Source: Mycolicibacterium sp. HK-90 (GTDB lineage Bacteria > Actinomycetota > Actinomycetes > Mycobacteriales > Mycobacteriaceae). Taken from it: a DNA stretch of 64,000 bases. How positions within the stretch are numbered: position 1 is the first letter of the stretch; each line of letters begins with the position of its first letter. Of the stretch, positions 33,752-48,840 are shown piece by piece. The stretch spans positions 3,844,001-3,908,000 of the forward strand of contig NZ_CP129613.1 of NCBI RefSeq assembly GCF_030486405.1, written 5' to 3'. Under the pieces are notes generated by a model. That model saw nothing but the letters and a program-made list of their open reading frames with translations, did no database searches and was not told the origin of the DNA. Both the position numbers and the translations under genes were made by a program.

Positions 33752-35007
33752 GCCGGCCACACCTCCGGATTCGGACGAAAACGTACTGTCAGCTCACTGC
33801 CGCGCAACTGTGCATCCGTCACGACGCACCGACGCAACACAGAGGCCAACCGCACCCGGCGCCGCATCCCTGCCGCGCCGATGATCAGGTCGTCATCGAC
33901 GCGCCCGAGCGTGAGCCCGGCCGAATCGATCTGCGGCAACTCTAGCCGCAATCGGTACACGGCCTCGAGTCCAGTCCCCGACTCGCGGTCGACGATGGGC
34001 CGTAGGGGTCCCGGTGGCGGGGATCCGTCGCGCCGCCGGGCACTGTCGATCAGCTCACCCAGCGCCTTGGGGCCGATCGGCTCCCCCGGCACGTGCGGCA
34101 CGAGCACCAGCTGCACATCGCCGATCGCGGCGTCGAGACCCTCCAGCACGGTCTTCTGTTCGGAGATCCGCTCGGTGTACCAGTCGAACGCGGGATGCGC
34201 GGGCAGGTTCCGGTATTCGAACGAATCATCCTGCACCAGAATCTGATTCACGATTATCTCGGAAACCTCAACGCCCATCAGTGCCAGCGAACCGAGGGTC
34301 CGGGAAGCCTCGGCCGCCACCACCCGCTCCGGGGTGAGGACCAGATGGGCACTCACCCGGGATCCATCGGTGAGCAGGCTGCCCAGCCGGCGGATACCGG
34401 CGTCCACCCGCTCGATCAGGGCCACCATGGCCGCGGTCGCCGCGTCCGGCGAACCCGACAGGCGGCGGTGTCTCGGCCAGGCCCGTTCCAGATACAGGCC
34501 GAAGGTCTCGGGCAGCGTCAGCATGCGCAACGCATCGGCGGTCGACGCGCAGTCCACCACCACGTGATCCCACTGCCCCGAATCGGCGAGTTCCCCCACC
34601 TCGTGCAGCCCGAGCACTTCCTGGATCCCGGGAAGTGCCGAAAGTTCTTCCGGGGCAACGTCTCCCAAGTCCGACTCGGGGAACCGCGCGGCCAGCGACC
34701 CGGCCGTCTCGACCCAGCGCGCCCCCAGCAGGGCCAGTGTGTCGAAGGCGAGGGCGTCGAGCCCGCCGCCCGCGCCGGTCGGCCCGGGATCCAGGTCGCT
34801 GAGCACCCGCGTCGGGGTTCGTTGTCCGGTCGGTGCGAGCGTGATACCCAGGACGTCGCCCGTCGAATGTGCCTGATCGGTGGACACGATGAGCACCCGC
34901 TGCCCGGACATGGCGTCCCGGACCGCGGTGGCCGTCGCCAGTGTCGACTTACCTACGCCGCCCTTGCCGACGAACAGGCTGATCCTCGCGGGGACAGAGG
35001 AACTCAC
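33748..35007 (-). CDS. ArsA/GET3-like P-loop ATPase (Rv2184c-like)
   Basis: 419 residues. The N-terminal FVGKGGVGKSTLATATAV is a deviant Walker A (signature lysine K-G-G-x-G-K-S/T). VLIVSTDQAHSTGDVLG is the switch region and DHVVVDCASTADALRML the Walker B-like segment. A C-terminal domain (about 320-419) may be the small alpha-crystallin-like domain of some ArsA relatives. The arsenite-binding cysteines and an ars operon are not seen, so arsenite pumping is unlikely; protein or lipid delivery is possible. It overlaps both neighbouring genes by 4 nt. Confidence 0.85.
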   Translation of the reverse strand: MSSSVPARISLFVGKGGVGKSTLATATAVRDAMSGQRVLIVSTDQAHSTGDVLGITLAPTGQRTPTRVLSDLDPGPTGAGGGLDALAFDTLALLGARWVETAGSLAARFPESDLGDVAPEELSALPGIQEVLGLHEVGELADSGQWDHVVVDCASTADALRMLTLPETFGLYLERAWPRHRRLSGSPDAATAAMVALIERVDAGIRRLGSLLTDGSRVSAHLVLTPERVVAAEASRTLGSLALMGVEVSEIIVNQILVQDDSFEYRNLPAHPAFDWYTERISEQKTVLEGLDAAIGDVQLVLVPHVPGEPIGPKALGELIDSARRRDGSPPPGPLRPIVDRESGTGLEAVYRLRLELPQIDSAGLTLGRVDDDLIIGAAGMRRRVRLASVLRRCVVTDAQLRGSELTVRFRPNPEVWPA

Positions 35008-35441
35008 TCAGCCTCGGCTCGTTTCTTGAGATCCTTGAGCGCGGTGTCGGTGAGCCGTCGCTCCGCCTTGCGCTTGAGCAGCCCGATCATCGGGATGATC
35101 AGATCTACCGACAGCTCATAGGTCACCTCGGTGCCGGATCCCTTGGGCGCCAAGCGGTATGTGCCTTCCAGCGCCCGCAACAGCGAACTGGAGACCAGCG
35201 ACCAGGTGACCGAGGCGCGATCAGCCGGCCAGTCGTAGGCCAGCACCATGGTGTCCTTGAGCACCGCGGCGTCCAGCACCAGCCTCGCGGTTTTCGGATT
35301 GCCGTCCTCGTCGGCTTCGAGGACCTCGGTTTCCTTGTATTCGGCGACCCATTCCGGATACGAACCGATGTCGGCGATGACGTCCATCACCGTCCCCGGA
35401 TCAGCATCGATGTAGATGGTCTGCGAAGTCTTGTCAGCCAC
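35004..35441 (-). CDS. SRPBCC (START-like) lipid/ligand-binding protein (Rv2185c-like)
   Basis: 145 residues from GTG 35441 (GAGAAGGG upstream; GTG 35447 is an alternative). The polyketide-cyclase/START fold is indicated by TIYIDADPGTVMDVIADIGSYPEWV and the closing C-terminal helix MIGLLKRKAERRLTDTALKDLKKRA (read as one amphipathic helix). Such proteins bind hydrophobic ligands. It is the first gene of a tightly overlapping unit with the ArsA-like ATPase and the Cys protein. Confidence 0.85.
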   Translation of the reverse strand: MADKTSQTIYIDADPGTVMDVIADIGSYPEWVAEYKETEVLEADEDGNPKTARLVLDAAVLKDTMVLAYDWPADRASVTWSLVSSSLLRALEGTYRLAPKGSGTEVTYELSVDLIIPMIGLLKRKAERRLTDTALKDLKKRAEAE

Positions 35442-35518
35442 CGCCACACCCTTCTCCCCGCCCCGCCGAGGCACCACGGCTCTCGCGGAGAAATCTACCC
35501 TCCCGTCGACGCCCTGGG

Positions 35519-35908
35519 TCAGGCCAGTCGGGACACTCCGACCGGTCGAGCCGACTCCAGGCGCTGCTTGATCTCGAAGGCCATCGCCTTGCCGGCCACC
35601 CGGCGCCGGTGGTTCATCTTCGGCAGATCCATTTCGGCCAACTGCCGGGCGGTGGCACCGGACGGCTCGGCGTGCAGGAAGTAATGCAGCACCACACCGT
35701 CCATCACCTCCTCCAGCCAGACCTCCATCGTTCCGGTCAGCGCACCGGTAACCGTCCAGCGGTGGCCCTTGTCGGCCCGATCCTCGACGACCTGGAGCAC
35801 CAGGTCGGGCCACCACCGCCGCCAGCCGGCGGTATCGGCGACCGCGGCGCCCACGGCGACCGGATCGGCGCAGACGAACGTCTCGTCGGCGATCTGAATG
35901 CTGTTCAT
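35519..35908 (-). CDS. SRPBCC-like small protein (Rv2186c-like)
   Basis: 129 residues. The start ADETFVCADPVAVGAAVADTAGWRRWWPD (N-terminal strand, helix and W-rich turn) resembles the opening of SRPBCC proteins, and a long C-terminal helix follows (RVAGKAMAFEIKQRLE). A hydrophobic ligand or partner is plausible but not identified. It lies 77 bp upstream of the second SRPBCC gene and is divergent from fadD15. Confidence 0.78.
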   Translation of the reverse strand: MNSIQIADETFVCADPVAVGAAVADTAGWRRWWPDLVLQVVEDRADKGHRWTVTGALTGTMEVWLEEVMDGVVLHYFLHAEPSGATARQLAEMDLPKMNHRRRVAGKAMAFEIKQRLESARPVGVSRLA

Positions 35909-36003
35909 CGCCGACTAGCTTCACATATGCCCGGTCGCCGGACTACCGCGGCCGACTAGGCTGACGCGCAAAGTCTGGTATCACAAGCCTGGAGGGCAAG
36001 ATC

Positions 36004-37812
36004 GTGCCTGAGTCAATGCGGGAGTACAGCGTCCCCGCGTCATTTGCCGTCGGCGAGCACGACAACATCGTCAGTTCGGTATCCGCACACGCGGCTGACA
36101 GCCCCGACCACGTGATCTTCCGGCGCCTGGTCGACGGCGCCTGGGTCGACGTGACCTGCGCCGAGGCCGCCGGCCAGATCCGTGCGGTCGCCCTCGGGCT
36201 GATCGCCGAGGGAATCCAGCCCGGCGATCGGGTGGCGATCCTGTCGGCCACCCGATACGAGTGGCCGATCATCGACTTCGCGATCCTGTCGGTCGGCGCG
36301 GTGACCGTGCCGATCTACGAGACCTCCTCGGCCGAACAGGTGCGGTTCGTCCTGGACAACTCCGCGGCGCGGATCGTGTTCGCCGAGACCGACGCGCACG
36401 CCGAGACCGTGGAGCAGCTCCGCGGCCAGCTACCCGAGCTCGGCAAGGTGCTGCGGATCGACGGCACGGGCGCCTCCGCCCTGGAAGCCATGGCGGAGGC
36501 CGGTAAGGCCGTCGACGCCGCCGAGCTCGACAAGCGGCTGGCCGGAATCCGTTCGGCCGATCCGGCGACGCTGATCTACACCTCCGGAACCACAGGCCAG
36601 CCCAAGGGCTGCCAGCTGACCCACTCGAACCTGCTCTACGAGATCCGCGGAGCCAAGTCCTGCTTCCCCACCGAGCTGGCCAAGGGCGAACGGATGCTGG
36701 TGTTCCTGCCGCTGGCCCACGTGCTGGCCCGGGCCATCACCATCGCGGCCTTCGCGAACCAGGTGACCCTGGGTTTCACCAGCGACATCAAGAACCTGGT
36801 CCCGATCTTCGGGGTCTTCAAGCCCACGCTGGTGGTGTCGGTGCCGCGCGTGTTCGAGAAGGTCTACAACACCGCCGAGCAGAACGCCCGCAATGACGGG
36901 AAAGGCAAGATCTTCTCCATCGCCGCCGAAACGGCGATCGAGTGGAGCAAGGCCCAGGACACCGGCGGAGCGGGCCTGCTCCTGCGGGCCAAGCACGCAC
37001 TGTTCGACAAGCTGGTCTACGGCAAGCTGCGCGCCGCCCTCGGCGGTGAATGCCGGGCGGCGATCTCCGGCGGCGCACCGCTCGGCGCACGGCTGGGCCA
37101 CTTCTACCGCGGTGTGGGCCTGAGCATCTACGAGGGCTACGGCCTCACCGAGACCAGCGCGGCGATCACCGTGAACCGGGTCAACGATCTCAAGGTCGGT
37201 TCCGTCGGCAAGCTGATGCCCGGAAACAGCATGCGTATCGCCGAGGACGGTGAGCTGCTGGTCAAGGGCGGCGTGGTGTTCAGCGGTTACTGGGGCAACG
37301 AGGCCGAGACCAATGCGGTGTTCACCGACGGCTGGTTCCACACCGGCGATCTGGGTGCCATCGACGACGACGGCTTCCTGACCATCGTCGGGCGCAAGAA
37401 GGAGATCATCGTGACCGCGGGCGGCAAGAACGTCGCACCCGCGCTGCTGGAGGATCGGCTGCGGGCCCACCCGTTGATCAGCCAGGCGATGGCCGTCGGC
37501 GATCAGCAGCCGTTCATCGCCGCCCTCATCACCATCGACCCGGAGGCGTTCCCCGGCTGGAAGCAGCGCAACGGCAAGGACACCGGCGCCTCCGTCGGCG
37601 ACCTGTCCGACGATCCCGACCTGATGGCCGAGATCGACCTGGCGGTCAAAGAGGCGAATCAGGCGGTGTCCCATGCCGAGTCGATCCGCAAGTTCCGGAT
37701 CCTGCCGGTCGACTTCACCGAGGACACCGGTGAGCTGACCCCGACGCTCAAGGTCAAGCGCAAGGTCGTGGCCGAGAAGTTCGCCTCCGACATCGCCGCG
37801 CTCTACGGCTGA
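36004..37812 (+). CDS. fadD15: Long-chain fatty-acid--CoA ligase (FadD15)
   Basis: 602 residues, GTG start with GGAGGG about 9 nt upstream. The AMP-binding signature [13 protein letters not shown], the A5-like [29 protein letters not shown] and the [18 protein letters not shown]-terminal hinge with catalytic Lys are all present. It activates fatty acids through acyl-adenylates to acyl-CoA. It converges on pimB' with a hairpin covering both stop codons. A TAGGCT at 35956-35961 may be its -10 element, giving a leader of about 36 nt. Confidence 0.94.
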   Translation: MPESMREYSVPASFAVGEHDNIVSSVSAHAADSPDHVIFRRLVDGAWVDVTCAEAAGQIRAVALGLIAEGIQPGDRVAILSATRYEWPIIDFAILSVGAVTVPIYETSSAEQVRFVLDNSAARIVFAETDAHAETVEQLRGQLPELGKVLRIDGTGASALEAMAEAGKAVDAAELDKRLAGIRSADPATLIYTSGTTGQPKGCQLTHSNLLYEIRGAKSCFPTELAKGERMLVFLPLAHVLARAITIAAFANQVTLGFTSDIKNLVPIFGVFKPTLVVSVPRVFEKVYNTAEQNARNDGKGKIFSIAAETAIEWSKAQDTGGAGLLLRAKHALFDKLVYGKLRAALGGECRAAISGGAPLGARLGHFYRGVGLSIYEGYGLTETSAAITVNRVNDLKVGSVGKLMPGNSMRIAEDGELLVKGGVVFSGYWGNEAETNAVFTDGWFHTGDLGAIDDDGFLTIVGRKKEIIVTAGGKNVAPALLEDRLRAHPLISQAMAVGDQQPFIAALITIDPEAFPGWKQRNGKDTGASVGDLSDDPDLMAEIDLAVKEANQAVSHAESIRKFRILPVDFTEDTGELTPTLKVKRKVVAEKFASDIAALYG

Positions 37813-37825
37813 GTCCGGCTCAGCC
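37807..37825. terminator. Hairpin spanning the fadD15 and pimB' stop codons
   Basis: GGCTGAG and CTCAGCC form a perfect 7-bp stem with a TCCGG loop. The left arm contains the fadD15 TGA and the right arm the pimB' TGA (minus strand). There is no U-tract, so it would be a weak or bidirectional terminator. Confidence 0.4.
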
Positions 37826-38962
37826 CGAGAGCAGCCCGGTCAGCCGGGCGCCCTGCGAGCGCCACTGCCAGTTGTCGACCGCCCACTGCCGGCCCGCCGC
37901 TCCCATCGCGGCGGCCCGGGCCGGGTCGGCCAGCAGATCACCAACGGCGGTGGCCACGGCCGCCACGTCGGTGCCGTCGACCACCGTGCCGGTCTGGCCG
38001 TCCAGCACGGTTTCCGGTGCGCCACCGGAGGTTCCGGCGATCACCGGGACCCCACAGGCCGAGGCCTCCAGATAGACGATGCCCAGGCCCTCGACATCCA
38101 GGCCCGCGCCACGGGTGCGGCACGGCATGGCGAACACGTCGGCCATCGCGTGGTGCGCGGGCAGTTCCGCACCGGGCACCGCGCCGGTGAACACGACGTC
38201 GGCGGTCACATCACGGGTACGCGCCAGCTTCTGCAGGCTTTCCAGGTACGGTCCACCGCCGACGATCACCAGCGTGGCCCCGGGGATGCGCCGGCGGATG
38301 GCAGGCCAGGCGCGGATCAGCATGTCCTGACCCTTGCGGGGCACCAGGCGCGACAGACAGACCACCACGGGGCGCTGCTCCAGCCCATACCGGACCCGTA
38401 GTTCGGCCCGCGCCACCGTGTCGGGGATGAACCGGTCGGTGTCGACGCCGGGCGGCAGGTGCTCCAGCGCCGCCCGCGGTCCGAACGCCGAGGCGAACCT
38501 GCCGCGGGTGTAGCGGCTGATGAACGTCACCACGTCGGCGTCGTCACCGATCCGGCGGAGAGCGCCGCGCGCCACCGGCAGCATCGACCAGCCCACCTCG
38601 TGGCCGTGCGTACTGGCCACCACGCGCGACGCGCCGGCGCGCCGGGCAAGTGGCCCGAGCAGGGCCAGTGGAGCGGCCGCCCCGAACCAGACCGTCTCGA
38701 TGTCGTGCTCGGCGATCAACCGTTGCATGCGGGCCGCGACCATCGGCTCGGGCACCATCAGTGTGGTGGGGTGCCGCACCACCCGGTACCCGGCGCGCGT
38801 GGCCCGGTCGTCGAAGTCCGGGGCGCCTTTCCACTTCGGCGCATACACCGTGAGGTCGTGCGAACCGTCTCGCACCACTTCACCGACGAAGGCCTCCAGG
38901 TACGACTGGATGCCGCCGCGGCGCGGTGGAAAGTCGTTGGTGACCAACAGAACCCGCGTCAT
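37820..38962 (-). CDS. pimB: PimB' (GT4) phosphatidylinositol mannosyltransferase
   Basis: 380 residues, GT-B fold. The N-terminal VTNDFPPRRGGIQSYLEAFV glycine loop binds the acceptor. The C-terminal half contains VCLSRLVPRKGQDMLIRAWP and the E-x7-E motif in EGLGIVYLEASACGVPVIAG, which binds GDP-mannose. It adds the second mannose to PIM1 at the cytoplasmic membrane face, the step before the lipomannan enzymes encoded elsewhere in the window. Confidence 0.92.
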   Translation of the reverse strand: MTRVLLVTNDFPPRRGGIQSYLEAFVGEVVRDGSHDLTVYAPKWKGAPDFDDRATRAGYRVVRHPTTLMVPEPMVAARMQRLIAEHDIETVWFGAAAPLALLGPLARRAGASRVVASTHGHEVGWSMLPVARGALRRIGDDADVVTFISRYTRGRFASAFGPRAALEHLPPGVDTDRFIPDTVARAELRVRYGLEQRPVVVCLSRLVPRKGQDMLIRAWPAIRRRIPGATLVIVGGGPYLESLQKLARTRDVTADVVFTGAVPGAELPAHHAMADVFAMPCRTRGAGLDVEGLGIVYLEASACGVPVIAGTSGGAPETVLDGQTGTVVDGTDVAAVATAVGDLLADPARAAAMGAAGRQWAVDNWQWRSQGARLTGLLSG

Positions 38963-39022
38963 CGAGTCTGCCTGCCGTGATGCGGCCCGTCTGCTGCCCG
39001 TCTGCTTCCCATCGGCGACAGG

Positions 39023-39907
39023 CTATCCGGTCAGCCAGCGCCGCCAGCCGGCAACCACGGCGTCGAGGTCGGCGCCCAGCGTCTCGCGCACCGCCGTCGC
39101 CACGTCTGGATGGCCGGGCCCACAGGCCCGCCGGTACAGCTCACGCAGCGCCGGGACACCGTAGGCGTCGGCCACGTAGCGGCTGAACCACCACGCCCGG
39201 TCGTAGGCCAGGCTGCGGGTCGCCCCGGGCGTGTCCAGGTCGGCATCGGTTGGCAATCGCGCAGCCAGATCGGCGTGCGCCGGTGCGTGCGCGGGTGGCC
39301 GCCCGACGTAGTCGGCCACGCCCTCGGTGAGCCAGCGGGGCGCGTCGGCCGCCGTCTGTGACCGGGCCGCGTAGTGGAACAGCTCGTGGCGCAACACAAT
39401 TCGTAATGCAGCGGGGCTCATGTCGGCTGCGCCGGGGGCGAACATGATCCGCTGAGCGGTGGTGGTCGCGGCGATGTCGGGAGCTCCGCCGGCCAGGACC
39501 CGGAACTGTTGATCCGAGCCCGCGACCGCGATCTCGATGTCCCGCGGCCAGTCCGGTCCCCAGAATGCGGTCACCGCGGCGGCGGCCTCCCCCAATTCGG
39601 CGCCGAGTCGGTCGAGCAGCGCCGCCGATCGGTGTCCGCCCAGGGCCAGCAGTCGTGCGGTACGCCCGTCCGGCAGCGTGAGCGAGGTGTCCGGGTCCGA
39701 CGGGGGCATGGCATGAGTCGGCGCCGCAGGTGCTGCGGTGGGATTTGGCGCCGCGGTCGGAGGCACCGGGGACGCGGGGCTCCACAACAGCGCCGCCGCC
39801 AGCGCCAGTTCCACGAGCAACGCCGCGAACAGCACCGACCGACGCCGGCTCAGCGTGGAGCCGCGATCGGAGTGCTCAGTACCGACGGACGTTGTAGATG
39901 GGCGCAT
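39023..39907 (-). CDS. Membrane-anchored zinc metallopeptidase-like protein (Rv2189c-like)
   Basis: 294 residues. One N-terminal hydrophobic segment (about 25-43) is followed by a Pro/Ala/Thr linker and an extracytoplasmic domain. RHELFHYAAR is an H-E-x-x-H zinc site, and the WLTEGVADYVGR glutamate 20-30 residues later is the third ligand, the pattern of gluzincin (peptidase MA-like) enzymes. The substrate is unknown. Its start lies 32 nt inside the NlpC/P60 gene, so the two are probably co-translated; an in-frame start further downstream is possible. Confidence 0.8.
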   Translation of the reverse strand: MRPSTTSVGTEHSDRGSTLSRRRSVLFAALLVELALAAALLWSPASPVPPTAAPNPTAAPAAPTHAMPPSDPDTSLTLPDGRTARLLALGGHRSAALLDRLGAELGEAAAAVTAFWGPDWPRDIEIAVAGSDQQFRVLAGGAPDIAATTTAQRIMFAPGAADMSPAALRIVLRHELFHYAARSQTAADAPRWLTEGVADYVGRPPAHAPAHADLAARLPTDADLDTPGATRSLAYDRAWWFSRYVADAYGVPALRELYRRACGPGHPDVATAVRETLGADLDAVVAGWRRWLTG

Positions 39908-41012
39908 TGTTGACCGGGGCGACCCGAACCGGGGTGCCGTAGGTCGACGCGTGCACCATCATCCCGTCGCCGATGTAGATGCCCACATGGGAGGCATCTG
40001 AGTAGTAGGTCACCACGTCGCCGGGCTGCATCGAATCCGTCGAGACCGATTGACCGCCACGGGCCATGGCCTGACTCGAGTGCGGCAGCGAGATGCCGGC
40101 GTGCTGGAACGCCCACATCACCAGGCCCGAGCAGTCGAACGAGCTGGGACCGGAGCCTCCCCAGGAGTACGGCGAGCCGATGCGACTCAGCGCCGCCTGG
40201 ATCACGGTTCCGGAATGGCCACCGCCGCCACCCGGCAGCGCACCCTCGGGCGGGGCGACGTCACCGGGCGGAATGCCGTTCGGACCTTCGGCCAACACGG
40301 CAGGGTCCTGCGCCGGTGGCAACGCCTCAGGTGCCGGCACCGGCGGGGCCGCCGGGATCGCCGCCAGCGCTTCCCGCTGACCGGGAGTCAACGCCTCATA
40401 CTGCGACTTCACGACCGCGATCTGGACCTGGAGCTGACTTTGCTTGGATTGCAGGTCGGCGCGCACTGCGGCGGCCTGCTCGGCGGCGGTCTTGGCGTCG
40501 GCGGCCGATTTCGCCGATTCCCGCTCGGCTGCCGCGGCCTTCTCACCCACCGAGCGGAAGTTCTTCATCTGGGCCGACATCTCGGTCGCCATCACCCGCT
40601 GCACGGCCAGCTGCTCGATCAACTGCTGCGGCGAGCCTGCGGTCAGGATGGCATCCACGCCTGAGGTGCGGCCGCCCATGTACTGAGCGGCAGCAACTTT
40701 GTTGACCGAAGTCTGAAAGGTTGCCAGCTGGGTCTTGGCCTGGTCGACCGCCGCGGTGTCGGCTGCGTGCTTCTTTTCCGCAGCCTCTTGCGCGTCAAGC
40801 TTGTTGTTCAGGTCGAGCTGCGCGGAGTGCATGGCCTCGGTGGTCTGCTCAGCCTGGCGGGACAGCTCGTTGAGCTTTGCCAGCGCGTCATCGGCCGGGT
40901 CGGCCTGCGAATTGGCGGCAAGAAGTCCGGACATCAAGGCCAAGCCCGCTATTGCACCTGCAATGGGTCGCTTGACACGACTTGTGGGCCGGTGCGCGCG
41001 GTCGTGCCTCAA
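39876..41012 (-). CDS. Secreted NlpC/P60 peptidoglycan endopeptidase (Rv2190c-like)
   Basis: 378 residues from TTG 41012, which has GAGGA about 9 nt upstream; GTG 40976 is an alternative. Signal peptide (about 14-37), a long coiled coil (about 40-205) like that of RipA, a Pro/Gly linker, and a C-terminal NlpC/P60 domain (about 265-378). The catalytic Cys is in FDCSGLV and the His in SHVGIYIG. It cleaves stem peptides (D-Glu-mDAP bond in relatives). The coiled coil may be self-inhibitory or recruit a partner. Confidence 0.92.
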   Translation of the reverse strand: MRHDRAHRPTSRVKRPIAGAIAGLALMSGLLAANSQADPADDALAKLNELSRQAEQTTEAMHSAQLDLNNKLDAQEAAEKKHAADTAAVDQAKTQLATFQTSVNKVAAAQYMGGRTSGVDAILTAGSPQQLIEQLAVQRVMATEMSAQMKNFRSVGEKAAAAERESAKSAADAKTAAEQAAAVRADLQSKQSQLQVQIAVVKSQYEALTPGQREALAAIPAAPPVPAPEALPPAQDPAVLAEGPNGIPPGDVAPPEGALPGGGGGHSGTVIQAALSRIGSPYSWGGSGPSSFDCSGLVMWAFQHAGISLPHSSQAMARGGQSVSTDSMQPGDVVTYYSDASHVGIYIGDGMMVHASTYGTPVRVAPVNNAPIYNVRRY

Positions 41013-41164
41013 GTTTTCGTCCTCACAACTGGCGATAGCGAGCCGCCTCGAACTGCTCTTAGGTCTCAGATAGGTTACGAAACGGCATCGGGCTTGTCCA
41101 ACAGAAGCTGCAAATTTAACAGGCCGGCCTCGATATTTTCCTGTGCGCCAAGGGATGCGTGTCG

Positions 41165-41431
41165 TCAGGCGACCCCGGATCGGCCTTCCCGGTGAATCGG
41201 GACGAGCCGCAGCCGCGGCGCAAGGCCCACGTCAGCGAGCACTTCCAGCGCCCGACGCTCGTCGTCCAGCAAAGTTTCCGGCACGCCGAGCAACACGCTG
41301 ACGACACAGTCCTGACACCCCGGCCCGCGTACCGCGCAATCGTCGCAGTCGATGGTCACGCCGTCGGTGTGGGGCGTGGCGGGGTGGGGTTCGTCGGCGT
41401 AGGACCAGCTGTCCTGCCGCACTCCACTCAT
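41165..41431 (-). CDS. Small four-cysteine protein
   Basis: 88 residues from the ATG at 41431, which has GAGAGGA 9-10 nt upstream. The centre has C29-x2-C32-x6-C39-x2-C42, a treble-clef or ribbon-like spacing that suggests a zinc or Fe-S site. A conserved-looking LLGVPETLLDDERRALEVLA helix and a C-terminal APRLRLVPI strand follow. I do not recognise a named family. It is divergent from the DnaQ/GIY-YIG nuclease gene (149 bp apart) and lies upstream of the NlpC/P60 gene on the same strand. Confidence 0.68.
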   Translation of the reverse strand: MSGVRQDSWSYADEPHPATPHTDGVTIDCDDCAVRGPGCQDCVVSVLLGVPETLLDDERRALEVLADVGLAPRLRLVPIHREGRSGVA

Positions 41432-41478
41432 CTTGACCGTCCTCTCGATCGGTGTTGGCCGCACGGTATCGCCGGGTA

Positions 41479-41530
41479 CCGACAAGGAGCGCAGCGGATT
41501 GGCGCGACAGCCCGACAAGGAGCGCAGCGG
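41479..41530. repeat. Tandem pair of a 19-bp direct repeat
   Basis: CCGACAAGGAGCGCAGCGG occurs at 41479-41497 and again, identical, at 41512-41530, a 33-bp period. It lies in the 149-bp divergent gap between the four-Cys protein and the nuclease gene, within a CG-rich stretch that could be a regulatory or intergenic repeat. Confidence 0.7.
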
Positions 41531-43326
41531 CGGCGCGAGCCTGGCCGGGTTTGTCGGGGGCAGCACCTACCGTCACTGCCATGGGCCAGCGCAACACTGC
41601 CGACGCCGAGCAGCTGGCCTTGAACCTCGACCCGGCGTTCGAGTCGGTTTCGCTGGCCGACACCACGTTCGTGGTGGTGGACCTCGAGACCACCGGCGGC
41701 CGGGCCACCGCCAAGACCCCGGGCGAGGGGTACGACGCGATCACCGAGATCGGCGCGGTCAAGATTCGCGGCGGTGAGGTACTCGGCGAGTTGGCCACCC
41801 TCGTCGATCCCGGTCGCGCCATCCCACCGCAGATCGTCGAGCTCACCGGGATCACCACCGCGATGGTGCGCGACGCACCGAAGATCGACAGCGTCCTACC
41901 CGCGTTTCTCGAATTCTCCCGGGGCGCGGTGCTGGTCGCCCACAACGCCGGATTCGACATCGGGTTCCTGCGGGCGGCGGCCCAGCGGGCCGAGCTCGGC
42001 TGGCCGCGGCCGCCGGTGCTGTGCACGGTGAAACTCGCCCGCCGCGTCCTCACCCGGGACGAGGCGCCGAGCGTGAAGTTGTCGGCACTGGCCCGGCTGT
42101 TCGGTGCGTCGACCACGCCCACCCACCGCGCCCTCGACGACGCCAGGGCCACCGTCGACGTCCTGCACGGGCTGATCGAGCGGGTCGGCAACCAGGGCAT
42201 CCACACGTTCGCCGATCTCAAGAACTACCTGCCCCACGTCACCCCGGCCCAGCGCCGCAACCGCTCGCTGGCCGACCGGCTGCCCAACCGGCCGGGCGTC
42301 TACCTGTTCCGTGGCCCGTCGGCCGAGGTGCTCTACGTCGGCACCGCTGTCGATCTGCGCCGGCGGGTCCGGCAGTACTTCACCGGCGCCGACCCGCGGG
42401 CCCGGATGAAGGAGATGGCCTCGCTGGCCCGCGCCGTCGACCACGTCGAGTGCGCACACGACCTGGAGGCCGGGGTGCGCGAGCTCCGGTTGCTCGCCGC
42501 GCACGCACCGCCGTACAACCGGCGCTCGAAATTCCCGCAACGGTGGTGGTGGGTGGCGCTCACCGACGAGGCCTTCCCACGGTTGTCGACGGTGCGAAAC
42601 CCAGGGCATCGCACGGCTTTCGGGCCGTTCTCGGCCCGGTCCGACGCGGTGCAGTCGGCCCTCCTGCTGGCCCGCTTCACCGGAATCCGCACCTGCACGG
42701 CCCGCTTCGGCGCGGCCGGCACCCACCGCTGCCCCGAGGTCGAGTTGTCGCCGTGCCCGGCCCCGCAGGACATCGGCACCGCGGAGTACGCCGCCGCGGT
42801 ACAGCGGGCCACCGCGCTGATCGACGGCACCGACCACACCGCGCTGGCGGCGGCGCTGGCCCATATCGGTGAGGTGGCGGCGGCCAGGCGGTACGAGACG
42901 GCCGCCCACTTGCGCGATCACGCCGCAGTCGCCATCGAGGTCCTGTGGCGGGGGCAGCGGCTGCGTGCCCTGGCCGATCTGCCCGAACTCGTGGCGGCCC
43001 GCGGCGACGGCAACGGTGGCTGGCATTTCGCGGTGATCCGCTACGGCCAACTGGCCGGCGCGGGCACCGCGGCGCGGGGGGTACCGCCGATGCCGGTGGT
43101 CGACGCGATCTGTGCGGCTGCCCAGGTGATCCTGCCCACCGCAACACCTTTGGGCGGGGCACTGGTCGAGGAGACCGCGCTCGTCGCCCGCTGGCTGGCC
43201 GCACCCGGGGTACGCATCGTGCGCACCGAGACCGGCTATGCGACGCCGCTCGGCGCGGCGGGCCGCTACGCACAGTGGGCGGCCACCGCCCGCTCGGCGC
43301 GGATGGCCGCCGCCCAGCAGCAGAAC

Positions 43327-48824
<5,498 letters not shown>

Positions 48825-48840
48825 CCACTCCCCTACCCCA

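Noticed and set aside
41013..41164. Possible c-di-AMP (ydaO-type) riboswitch before the NlpC/P60 gene
   Set aside because: Such riboswitches precede some actinobacterial wall hydrolases, but the 152-bp region lacks the conserved aptamer blocks I would expect.
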